The notes under the pieces: generated by a model
Databases searched by the model: none
The model's input: the letters and a program-made list of their open reading frames with translations, nothing else
What the model was told of the DNA's origin: nothing
Assembly (NCBI GenBank): GCA_002346745.1
Contig: DEAL01000038.1
Coordinates: 970 to 48,566 of the forward strand
Direction of reading: 5' to 3'
Source of the DNA: Candidatus Neomicrothrix sp. UBA2983
Lineage (GTDB): Bacteria; Actinomycetota; Acidimicrobiia; Acidimicrobiales; MedAcidi-G1
Length of the DNA: 47,597 bases
In this document: positions 27,097-34,833 of the stretch, piece after piece
Layout: each line of letters opens with the position of its first letter
Position numbering within the stretch: position 1 is the first letter of the stretch
Translations under genes and position numbers: made by a program

Positions 27097-27564
27097 TCAG
27101 GCCAGTGCCGCGATGTCGGCGAGGATGTCGCCAGCGTGCTCGCCGAGCGTCTTGGAACCCTTGAGGTCGTACGCCTTGGCGATGGTGCCGTCGGGGGCGA
27201 TCAGGTAGGAGACCCGCAACGGGAAGGCGACCAACTGGTCGTCGGCCGGCCGGGAGGCCTCGTAGGCCTCGCCCATGGTCCGGTCCGGGTCGGACAGCAG
27301 GGCGAACGGGAACCCCTCGCTGTCGGCGAAGGCCTTCTGCTCCTCGACGGTGTCGAAGCTGGCGCCCACGATCACGGCGTTGGCGTCTGCGAACTCCGGG
27401 GCTCGGTCACGGAGCCCCCCTCCCTGGATCGTTCAACCGGGGGTGCTGGCCTTGGGGTACCACCAGAGCGCCACCCACTTCCCGGCCAGGTCGTCCAGGG
27501 TCAGCGTGTTGCCGTCCTGGTCGGGCGCCGAGAACGCCGGCGCGGTGGTTCCTACCTCGAGCAT
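27097..27564 (-). CDS. peroxiredoxin (Bcp/PrxQ-like) with predicted selenocysteine at codon 44
   Basis: 155-codon thiol peroxidase. LWWYPKASTPG is followed by TGA (27435-27433) and TIQ, where homologues have TPGCT with the peroxidatic Cys. The reading frame continues without a break through LRDRAPEFADANAVIVGASFDT to the normal C-terminus. The TGA is therefore best read as selenocysteine; a fitting hairpin follows. No second Cys is present, so it would act as a one-Sec enzyme. GAAGGGA precedes the ATG at 27564. If TGA terminated, only 43 residues would be made. Confidence 0.8.
27398..27435 (-). promoter_or_regulatory. predicted bacterial SECIS element
   Basis: In the minus strand the TGA (27435-27433) is followed by 14 nt, then GGGGCTC, loop CGTGACC, and GAGCCCC, a perfect 7-bp hairpin. 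The apical loop begins 22 nt after TGA and has G at its second position. Both fit the published bSECIS rules (stem of at least 4 bp, loop 16-37 nt from UGA, G in the first two loop bases). Confidence 0.7.
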
Positions 27565-27628
27565 TGTGGTCCCTTCAGGTCGGGAGGTCGATCGACGACC
27601 CTAGTTGGTGGCAGCGTGGACGGACCGA

Positions 27629-30277
27629 TCAACCGTCGAGCGCCTCGACCCATGCAGGGTCGGTTTGGCGCCAGTCAGGTAGTCCCGGGCCCGCCTGCCA
27701 CCTGTCGTCAATGCTGTCACCGTCAGCATCCACCCAGTCGGCGGTGTACGACATGTCGGGACTCCCGCCGATCCACAGTCCGTAGTCCCCCGGGGCGGTC
27801 GGGGCGTCGGAATCATCGGGCATGGGGATGTCCTCGAGGACCCCGACCTCGCCGTACTCGGGTTCTAGGTGGGCGCAGGAGGCATAGGCGTCGTCATAGC
27901 GGTCCTGGAACTCCTCGGTCCACTCCTCGTTCCACCATCCGGGTCCACCCATCTCGGTGTCCACGCACTCCTCGTGGGCGACCCAGGCCTCGGCCGAGGC
28001 GATCTGATCCTCGATCCACGACCTCTGGTCTTCGGGAGCCAGATCGACACACGACTTCATGCCCTCGGTGTACGCCGACCGGGACGGTTCGTCCTCGGAG
28101 GCGGTGGCTCCGTCCATGCACTCTTCGTACGGGAGCATCGCCTCCATTTCGACCAACCACTCCTCCATCTCGACGCGCTGGTCCTCGGGTGCGAGCGACA
28201 GGCACTCTCTCATGCCCCGGGTGTAGGCACTCTGGGAGAACTCGGCGTCGCCTACGCCGACGTGGCCCTCCATGCACTCTTCGTACGGGAGCATCGCCTC
28301 GGCCCACTCGAGTTCGCGCAGCATTTCGGCCTGAGCGTCCTCGGGCAACAGCGGCAGGCAGTCGCGCATGGCCTTGGTGTACGCCACCATCGACCACGAG
28401 TCCCGCGGCACCGCATCCTCGAGGCAGTCCTGGTAAGGGCCCCACTCCTCGTCGTAGCCGCCCCGGTCGTCATCGTCCCAGTCGTCGTCACCCGCACAGG
28501 ACCCGAAGGCGAATCCGGCGCCGTCCGAGACGGCGTCGGCGGGGTCACCGCAGCCGGAGGCCAACTTCTCGTCGTCGGAACCCGGCTCGGAGTAGTCCCA
28601 GAGCACGTCGCAACTCCACGGGTCGCCGGACGTGCAGTCCCCGGCCAACACGGCCGGGTCGATCTCGGGCATGGCGGACTCGGTGCGCAACGCACCGGCA
28701 CTCGTGCTCGACGAGTAGCCGTCGTTCGGTTCCATCGCCATGTCCATCCCGCCCTCGGACATGTCGCCGCCGCCCATCATCTCCATGGGGGCGCTCAGGA
28801 CCTCGCCTGCCACCACCGGAGCGAGGAGGGCGTCTCCGACGCCGAGGCCGACGTTGTCGAAGGCGCCCGCGAGTGCCGCGTCGAGCACCACGGCCATGTA
28901 CTCGACCGCGGTCTCGATCGGGCTGAGGTACCACGAGCCGTCGATCCTGCGCGTCACGACGAACAGGCCGTCGACGTCCATGCCCGGCATGGCGTCCTCC
29001 AGGCAACCGTTGTGCAGGCCTGCAGAACGCTCCGATCCACCGTCGCCCTGCAGGTCGGCCAGGTAGTCGAACGCCGCGCACGTGCCCCGAATCGTCAAGG
29101 TTGCATCGGCGGAGGCTGAACCCGCACCCTCGGGAAGGGTCAACGCCCCGGCCAGGTGCAGCACGACATCGGATACCACGACCTTGGTGCGTTCTTCGTC
29201 GAGCACCTCCTCGGTGGTGCCGATCTCGAGCGTGATGTCGAGTGTCGGCTCCAACTCGGCGACGAGGTCCTCGACCATGTCGGCCATCTCGTCGGTGTCC
29301 ATCTCCTCGTTGATCGTCGCCACCGACTCGTTGACCTCGTCGAAGAGACCCTCGAACATGGGGAGGTGGTCGAGGAACACGGCCATCTCGTCGGGTACGA
29401 CCGGTATCACTCCCTGGATGGGACCCTCCGGGTCGATCGAGGGGATGAGCACCCCGGTCCGCAACTGGGCCAACATGGCATCGACCTCGGCATCGAAGTC
29501 GATGCCGTTGACCTGGTCGACCACCGACGTGAGCACCCCGGAGGCGCTGTCGGTGCCGGTCGGCAGACCGGCCGTGGAACCCTCGTAGTCGACCGGAGGC
29601 AGGTCGAGGAGTGTCCTCACGTATTCGAAGATGGTGTAGAGCGGGCTCACGAACCAGCGGCCCCGCTCGTAGACGGCCATGACGAACACCTCGGAGGGTG
29701 GTCGGACGTCGAACAGCCCGCCCGGCTGGTAGCCGGCGGCCGCCTCGGCCAGGCCCCGGTTGACCTCGGCGAGGCTGATCGACTCGTCGACGGCCTCGGC
29801 GCCGTCGGCCAGCTCGGCGTCCATGGCCCCGGGATCGACCGTGAGGCCCAAGGTGCCGTCCTCGAGGTACACCTTGTGGACCCGCTCGTGGAGCTGGTCG
29901 ACGCGGATGACGAAGCCCGAGGCCTGCAGGTCGATGCCGGCGAGGGGGTCGTCACCGGCCAGCGCCCCCTCCTTCTGCGCCAGTTCGATGACCCGCTCGT
30001 AGAGGTCGATGGCATGGCCGATCTCGGAGGGCGGGAGCATGGCGGCGGCCGCCACGACGTCCTCGTCGGCCAGGGCGGCGGCGAGCCCGTTCACGGCATC
30101 GGCGGAGGTGGCGGCGCCGACGACGGAGCCCTCGGAGGCCGACCGCAGGCTGAGCAACACGGCCACGACGACCGCTGCGGCGACCACGGCACCCAGCAGC
30201 ATCCAGCGCTTCGAGCCGGCACCGCCCTCGGTGCCCTCGGTGCCGGTCGGCCGGGTGTCGGTCAGCGCCGTGTCCAT
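27629..30277 (-). CDS. membrane-anchored protein with Cys-paired tandem repeats
   Basis: 882-aa protein of unknown function. Residues 26-46 are one membrane helix preceded by Lys-Arg, so the rest is probably extracytoplasmic. Two related domains follow (about 50-260 and 300-490); each ends in a RW/SWxxSPxxTxxEY motif. A Gly/Asp/Cys segment begins at C548 (GDCTSGDPWSCD). Four ~51-residue repeats are anchored at C618, C668, C720 and C771, each with a second Cys 22-30 residues later and a PEDQR-like motif between. Very acidic. The ATG has TATCGT 6 nt upstream, and its start overlaps the preceding gene by 16 bp. Confidence 0.75.
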   Translation of the reverse strand: MDTALTDTRPTGTEGTEGGAGSKRWMLLGAVVAAAVVVAVLLSLRSASEGSVVGAATSADAVNGLAAALADEDVVAAAAMLPPSEIGHAIDLYERVIELAQKEGALAGDDPLAGIDLQASGFVIRVDQLHERVHKVYLEDGTLGLTVDPGAMDAELADGAEAVDESISLAEVNRGLAEAAAGYQPGGLFDVRPPSEVFVMAVYERGRWFVSPLYTIFEYVRTLLDLPPVDYEGSTAGLPTGTDSASGVLTSVVDQVNGIDFDAEVDAMLAQLRTGVLIPSIDPEGPIQGVIPVVPDEMAVFLDHLPMFEGLFDEVNESVATINEEMDTDEMADMVEDLVAELEPTLDITLEIGTTEEVLDEERTKVVVSDVVLHLAGALTLPEGAGSASADATLTIRGTCAAFDYLADLQGDGGSERSAGLHNGCLEDAMPGMDVDGLFVVTRRIDGSWYLSPIETAVEYMAVVLDAALAGAFDNVGLGVGDALLAPVVAGEVLSAPMEMMGGGDMSEGGMDMAMEPNDGYSSSTSAGALRTESAMPEIDPAVLAGDCTSGDPWSCDVLWDYSEPGSDDEKLASGCGDPADAVSDGAGFAFGSCAGDDDWDDDDRGGYDEEWGPYQDCLEDAVPRDSWSMVAYTKAMRDCLPLLPEDAQAEMLRELEWAEAMLPYEECMEGHVGVGDAEFSQSAYTRGMRECLSLAPEDQRVEMEEWLVEMEAMLPYEECMDGATASEDEPSRSAYTEGMKSCVDLAPEDQRSWIEDQIASAEAWVAHEECVDTEMGGPGWWNEEWTEEFQDRYDDAYASCAHLEPEYGEVGVLEDIPMPDDSDAPTAPGDYGLWIGGSPDMSYTADWVDADGDSIDDRWQAGPGLPDWRQTDPAWVEALDG
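28113..28300 (-). repeat. coding repeat, 32-bp identical copies
   Basis: A 32-bp stretch is identical at 28113-28144 and 28269-28300, 156 bp (52 codons) apart. It encodes the EAMLPYEECM joint of the Cys repeats. Identity at silent sites implies recent duplication or gene conversion. Confidence 0.8.
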
Positions 30278-30702
30278 GCCCAGACGATACCGGCGACGGC
30301 CTGTGCGCAACCGGCAGCCCCCGCCAGCCAGGTCCCGAACCCCACGGACGTGGCGTCGGCCGTCGAACCGGCCACGCCGACGACCACCGCCACGAGTAGG
30401 ACGAGGAGGCCGAGCGGCTGGTGGACCGGTCGAGCCCGGGGCGGGCCGGGCCAGGTCAGGGCCAGCGCCGAGGCGGCACCCGCCAGTGGCACGAGGTACC
30501 AGGCCACGCCGACCCAACCGGGCGGCCCGGCGCCCAGGTCGTCGCCGACGGCCACCCAGAGTTCGGCCATCCGGAAGCCCGACACCGGCGAGCCGGCCAC
30601 CTCCAGCCAGGTGGTCCAGCCGCTCAGGATGGTGACGGCGACCGCCAGTCCGACGAGGGCGGCGTGCCGCCGGTCCGGCCCGGCGGAACCGGTGGCGTTC
30701 AC
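30262..30702 (-). CDS. small four-helix membrane protein
   Basis: 146-aa hydrophobic protein with four predicted membrane helices, near residues 13-32, 62-84, 95-113 and 118-143. Not recognised. The ATG at 30702 overlaps the aldehyde dehydrogenase stop by 4 bp, and its end overlaps the start of the 882-aa anchored protein by 16 bp, so it may work with that protein. Confidence 0.65.
   Translation of the reverse strand: MNATGSAGPDRRHAALVGLAVAVTILSGWTTWLEVAGSPVSGFRMAELWVAVGDDLGAGPPGWVGVAWYLVPLAGAASALALTWPGPPRARPVHQPLGLLVLLVAVVVGVAGSTADATSVGFGTWLAGAAGCAQAVAGIVWAWTRR
30284..30289 (-). promoter_or_regulatory. predicted internal -10 for the 882-aa protein gene
   Basis: TATCGT on the minus strand, 6 nt before the ATG at 30277 and inside the upstream gene. 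It suggests a leaderless start independent of the aldehyde dehydrogenase operon. Confidence 0.4.
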
Positions 30703-32174
30703 GCCAGCCAGGAGACCGCCTGGACCTCGCTGTAGGCCTCGAGGCCCCAGACGCCGCGGTCCCGGCCGATGCCCGACATCTTGAAGCCGCCGAACGGGGC
30801 CTCGTTGTGGGGCTGGATGCTGTTGAGGGCCACGTTGCCGGACTGGATCCGGCGGGCGATGCGCAGGGCCCGGGCGTTGTCGCCGGCGTACACGTAGCTG
30901 AACAGGCCGTAGTCGGAGTCGTTGGCGAGCGCCACGGCCTCGTCGTCGCCGTCGTGGGGCATGGCCACGACGACCGGGCCGAAGGCCTCCTCGCGGACGC
31001 AGTGCATGTCGGCGGTGCAGTCGGCCAGCAGTGTCGGCGCCACGTAGTACCCGGGCAGGTCGGGACGCTCGCCGCCGGCGAGCAGGGTCGCCCCGGCGTC
31101 CACGCCACCCTGCACGAATGCCTCGACGCTGTCGCGCTGGCGCTCGCTGACGAGCGGCCCGACGACGGTGTCGTCGGCACGGGGATCACCGACCGTGAGC
31201 ATCCCGGACACGGCCTCGAGGGTGGAGACCAGCTGGTCGTAGAGGCTGCGGTGGCAGATCACCCGGGTGGGGGCCGTGCAGATCTGGCCGCTGTGGAAGC
31301 CCCACACGGTGGCGATGGCCTGGACGGCGGCGTTGACGTCGGCGTCGTCGGTCAGGACCATGGCGCCCTTGCCGCCGAGCTCCATGAGCACGCGGGTCAT
31401 GGTGGCAGCGCCGTTGGCGTAGATGGCGGCACCCACCGGCGAGGAGCCGGTGAAGCTGACCATTTTGACGCCCGGCGAGGACACGAGGGTGGCCGGCACG
31501 TCGGGGCCGGCCGATGTGAGGATGTTGACGACGCCCGGCGGGAACCCGGCCGCGGTGACCGCCTCGCCGAGGCGCAGGATGCCCAGCGGGTCCTGGGGGG
31601 CGGGCTTGATGATGACGGTGTTGCCCATCGCCAGGGCCGGGGCGATCTTGCCCGCCACGTTGACGAGGGGGAAGTTGTAGGGCGTGATGCAGGCGACCAC
31701 GCCGACCGGCTGCCGGTCGACGACGGCGCCGACCACGCCGGCGGATCCCAGTGCCGAGGCGGCCACCGGCTGGGGCGGGATGCCCACGGTGAGGTCCCGG
31801 GGTTGCGAGTAGTAGCGGAAGCGCTCGACGAAGGTGTGGCCCAGTTGGAGCGTCTGAGCGATACGCAGGGTGGCGCCGGTCTCGGCCTGGACCAGGTCGG
31901 CCCAGGTGTCGGATCGCTCGGCGAGGACGTCGGCCAGGCGACCCAGCAGGGCGCAGCGGTCGGCCATCGGGGTGTCGCGCCAGCTGGGCAGGGCGGCGTT
32001 GGCGGCGGCGATGGCGGCCTCGGCGTCGGCGACGGAGGCGTCGGGGGCGTGGCCGACGACCTCGGTGGTGGCCGGGTTGACGACCTCGTAGGTGCCGGCG
32101 GCCTCCACCTGCTCGCCGCCGATGAGGAGGCGCCACGCCTCATCAGGGTCGATCTGGGGGGCGATCGTCGTCAT
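30699..32174 (-). CDS. NAD(P)-dependent aldehyde dehydrogenase
   Basis: 491-aa ALDH superfamily enzyme. It has TPYNFPLVN, FTGSSPVGAAI for cofactor binding, catalytic Glu in MELGGKG and catalytic Cys in GQICTAP. A generic type; substrate unknown. GGAGG lies about 9 nt before the ATG at 32174. The operator CTGAC-N5-GTCAG sits 29 bp upstream, the same sequence as at ipdA and the ipdF operon, so it probably belongs to that regulon. Confidence 0.85.
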   Translation of the reverse strand: MTTIAPQIDPDEAWRLLIGGEQVEAAGTYEVVNPATTEVVGHAPDASVADAEAAIAAANAALPSWRDTPMADRCALLGRLADVLAERSDTWADLVQAETGATLRIAQTLQLGHTFVERFRYYSQPRDLTVGIPPQPVAASALGSAGVVGAVVDRQPVGVVACITPYNFPLVNVAGKIAPALAMGNTVIIKPAPQDPLGILRLGEAVTAAGFPPGVVNILTSAGPDVPATLVSSPGVKMVSFTGSSPVGAAIYANGAATMTRVLMELGGKGAMVLTDDADVNAAVQAIATVWGFHSGQICTAPTRVICHRSLYDQLVSTLEAVSGMLTVGDPRADDTVVGPLVSERQRDSVEAFVQGGVDAGATLLAGGERPDLPGYYVAPTLLADCTADMHCVREEAFGPVVVAMPHDGDDEAVALANDSDYGLFSYVYAGDNARALRIARRIQSGNVALNSIQPHNEAPFGGFKMSGIGRDRGVWGLEAYSEVQAVSWLA

Positions 32175-32202
32175 GTGGGGGTGGTCCTCCGGTGCGCCTG
32201 AC

Positions 32203-32217
32203 CTGACGTTCCGTCAG
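32203..32217. promoter_or_regulatory. operator CTGAC-N5-GTCAG, copy 3
   Basis: CTGACGTTCCGTCAG between the aldehyde dehydrogenase (minus) and amidohydrolase (plus) genes. A TACGCT hexamer (minus 32240-32235) would place it at about +11 to +25 of the dehydrogenase mRNA. Confidence 0.7.
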
Positions 32218-32318
32218 GCCTCCTGTCGCCGCCGAGCGTACCGAGGCACCCGCTGCGCTCCCCCACCGGCACGCCCGGCAGCCACCGGCCCCGTGCGGCG
32301 CACCGACGGCACGGTTCC

Positions 32319-32324
32319 TAGGAT
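32319..32324 (+). promoter_or_regulatory. predicted -10 for leaderless amidohydrolase gene
   Basis: TAGGAT, 7 nt before the ATG at 32332; no Shine-Dalgarno sequence. Confidence 0.45.
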
Positions 32325-32331
32325 CGGTGTG

Positions 32332-34041
32332 ATGCACGACCTGTTGATCCGCGGCGGCTGGGTGGTGGACGGCAGCGGCGACGAGCGCCGTCGGGCCGAC
32401 GTGGCGGTCGACGCCGGGCGGATCAGCGCCATCGGCCCGGACCTCGACGGCGACGCGGCAACGGTGCTGGACGCCGACGGGCGGGCCGTGTGCCCCGGCT
32501 TCGTCGACGTGCACACCCACTACGACGCCCAGGTGTTCTGGGACGGCACGCTCAGCCCGTCGCCGCTGCACGGGGTCACCACCGTGATCGGCGGCAACTG
32601 CGGCTTCACCATCGCCCCGCTCTCGGACGACCCGGCCGACGGCGAGTACCTGATGCGGATGCTCTCGCGGGTGGAGGGCATGCCGCTCGAGTCGCTGCGC
32701 GAGGGCGTGCCGTGGGACTGGCGCACGACCGCTGAGTACCTGGACGCCGTCGACCCGCTGCTCGGGATCAACGCCGGCTTCAAGGTCGGCCACTCGGCGC
32801 TTCGCCGGGTCGTGCTGGGCGAGGCCGCCACCGAGCGGGAGGCCACCGACGACGAGGTGGCGGCCATGGCCGGCCTGCTGCGCGACGGTCTGGCGGCGGG
32901 GGCGATGGGCTTCTCGTCGACCTGGTCGACCACGCACAACGACACCGAGGGGCGGCCGGTCCCGAGCCGCCACGCCTCTCGCGACGAGGTGCTCGCCCTC
33001 TGCGCCGTGCTGTACGACTTCCCCGGCACGAGCCTCGAGATGCTGGCCGCCGCCGGCGGTCCCGTCGACGACGAGTCGCAGGCGCTGCTGTGCGACATGT
33101 CCCTCGCAGCCGGTGGCCGGCAGGTCAACTGGAACGTCATGCAGGTCACCGCCAACAACGTCGACGAATGCCGGCAGAAGCTGGCGGCGTCCGACTACGC
33201 CGCCGAGCGGGGTGGCCGGGTCGTGGCGCTCACGATCCCGATGGTGATCGCCGCCCGGCTGTCGCTGGCCAGCGGCTTCGTGCTGGACGCCATCCCCGGC
33301 TGGGCCGAGGTCATGTTCCTCCCACCCGAGGAGAAGAAACGGGTGCTGGCGGACCCGGCCGAGCGGCGGCGCCTGGACGGCCTGGCCCAGTCCGACCACC
33401 CGCTGCGCCGGCTGGCCAACTGGGGAACCATGACCATCTTCGACACGGTCGCCCCCGAGAACGACGGCTTCGTCGGCCGGACGGTCGCCGACATCGCCGC
33501 CGAACTGGGCTGCGACCCCTTCGACGCCCTGCTCGACGTGGCCCTCGCCGACGACCTCCTCACCTCGTTCGGCCGCGCCGACGCCCCCGCAAGCCGCGAG
33601 GACTGGCAGGCCCGCGTCGACGTCTGGCGGGACGGGCGGGCCGTGATCGGCGCCTCCGACGCCGGCGCCCACCTCGACCTGCTGGCCACGTTCAACTATC
33701 CGACCCGGGTGCTGGCCGAGCCCGTGCGCCAGCACGGCCTCCTGCCCTTCGAGGAGGCGATCCACCGCATGACCGCCGTGCAGGCCGATCTGTACGGCCT
33801 CGTCGGGCGGGGCCGGCTCGCCGAGGGCGCCCACGCCGACGTGATCCTCGTGGACGAGGACGTCGTCGACTCCGACCCGGTGTCGCTGCGGGCCGACCTG
33901 CCCGGCGGGGCGGCCCGGCTGTACGCCGGCGCCAGCGGCATCGACGACGTGCTGGTGGCCGGCGTGCCGGTCGTGGCGGACGGCGCCCTGACCGACCATC
34001 GGCCCGGGCGGGTGCTGCGCAGCGGCACCGACAGCCGCTGA
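32332..34041 (+). CDS. D-aminoacylase-type amidohydrolase
   Basis: 569-aa metal-dependent amidohydrolase. DLLIRGGWVVDGSG starts the small beta-domain, GFVDVHTHYDAQVFWD carries the HxH metal ligands, GNCGFTIAPL carries the bridging-Cys motif of D-aminoacylases, and GASDAGAH the catalytic Asp. Related enzymes hydrolyse N-acyl-D-amino acids; many actinobacterial paralogues have no tested substrate. It is followed 15 bp later by a methyltransferase gene. Confidence 0.78.
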   Translation: MHDLLIRGGWVVDGSGDERRRADVAVDAGRISAIGPDLDGDAATVLDADGRAVCPGFVDVHTHYDAQVFWDGTLSPSPLHGVTTVIGGNCGFTIAPLSDDPADGEYLMRMLSRVEGMPLESLREGVPWDWRTTAEYLDAVDPLLGINAGFKVGHSALRRVVLGEAATEREATDDEVAAMAGLLRDGLAAGAMGFSSTWSTTHNDTEGRPVPSRHASRDEVLALCAVLYDFPGTSLEMLAAAGGPVDDESQALLCDMSLAAGGRQVNWNVMQVTANNVDECRQKLAASDYAAERGGRVVALTIPMVIAARLSLASGFVLDAIPGWAEVMFLPPEEKKRVLADPAERRRLDGLAQSDHPLRRLANWGTMTIFDTVAPENDGFVGRTVADIAAELGCDPFDALLDVALADDLLTSFGRADAPASREDWQARVDVWRDGRAVIGASDAGAHLDLLATFNYPTRVLAEPVRQHGLLPFEEAIHRMTAVQADLYGLVGRGRLAEGAHADVILVDEDVVDSDPVSLRADLPGGAARLYAGASGIDDVLVAGVPVVADGALTDHRPGRVLRSGTDSR

Positions 34042-34055
34042 GGGGGGATCCGCCC

Positions 34056-34715
34056 GTGTCCGCACACCGCTCCTTCTTCCTCGACCCGGACCTCCACGAC
34101 TACGTCCAGGCCCACACCCCCGCCGTCGACGACGTGCAGCGGTCGATCATCGAGGCCACCGCGGCGTTCGGGCCGTGGGCCCGGATGTCGGTCGCCCCCG
34201 ACCAGGCGGCCCTGCTGGCGATGCTGGTCGCCGCCGTCCGGCCCGCCTTCGCCGTCGAGGTCGGCACCTTCACCGGCTTGTCGTCGCTGGCCATCGCCCG
34301 GGCGCTGCCCGACGGCGGGCGGCTGCTGTGCTGCGACGTATCCGAGGAATGGACCGACGTGGCCCGCACCCACTGGGCCATGGCGGGCGTCGAGGACCGC
34401 ATCGACCTCGTGATCGCCCCGGCCCTCGACACGCTGCGGGCCCTGCCCGACGACCAGGCGGTCGACTTCGCCTTCCTCGACGCCGACAAGACCGGCTACC
34501 TCGCCTACTACGAGGAACTCGTGCCACGGCTCTCGCCGCACGGCCTCATCGCCGTCGACAACGTGCTCTGGTCGGGCCGGGTGCTCGACCCCTCGGCGGA
34601 CGACGACGACACCGTGGCGCTGCGGGAACTCAACGACCGGATCGTCGCCGACCAGCGGGTGACGTCGGTGCTGCTGTCGGTCGGCGACGGCGTCAACCTG
34701 GTCCGCCTCGCCTGA
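34056..34715 (+). CDS. SAM-dependent O-methyltransferase (caffeoyl-CoA OMT type)
   Basis: 219-aa class I methyltransferase: EVGTFTGLSSLAIA is the SAM loop, followed by LLCCDVSEEW, FLDADKTGYLAYYE with metal-binding Asp, and DNVLWSGRV. The family is metal-dependent and methylates catechol-like hydroxyls. The GTG at 34056 has an AGGGGGG stretch about 9 nt upstream. It overlaps no gene but lies 14 bp after the amidohydrolase, probably in one operon. Confidence 0.82.
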   Translation: MSAHRSFFLDPDLHDYVQAHTPAVDDVQRSIIEATAAFGPWARMSVAPDQAALLAMLVAAVRPAFAVEVGTFTGLSSLAIARALPDGGRLLCCDVSEEWTDVARTHWAMAGVEDRIDLVIAPALDTLRALPDDQAVDFAFLDADKTGYLAYYEELVPRLSPHGLIAVDNVLWSGRVLDPSADDDDTVALRELNDRIVADQRVTSVLLSVGDGVNLVRLA

Positions 34716-34770
34716 CCCATGCCCTGACCCGGCTCGGTGCACGGGGGCCGCACTCGGTAGGCTCCGAACC

Positions 34771-34782
34771 TACCAGCCGGTA
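34771..34782. promoter_or_regulatory. palindromic operator candidate upstream of thiolase
   Basis: TACCAGCCGGTA, arms TACC/GGTA. It lies just after a TAGGCT hexamer (34758-34763), so at about the transcription start of the thiolase gene. It is different from the CTGAC operator. Confidence 0.4.
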
Positions 34783-34833
34783 ACCGACCGGACCCGCTGG
34801 CCGACCACCCGCCGACCGACCAGGAGCCCCACC

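Noticed and set aside
27097..27375. Peroxiredoxin starting at the internal ATG (27375) as a short protein
   Set aside because: This would lack the whole active site. The upstream frame, conserved N-terminus, ribosome site and TGA at the Cys position argue for the full gene.
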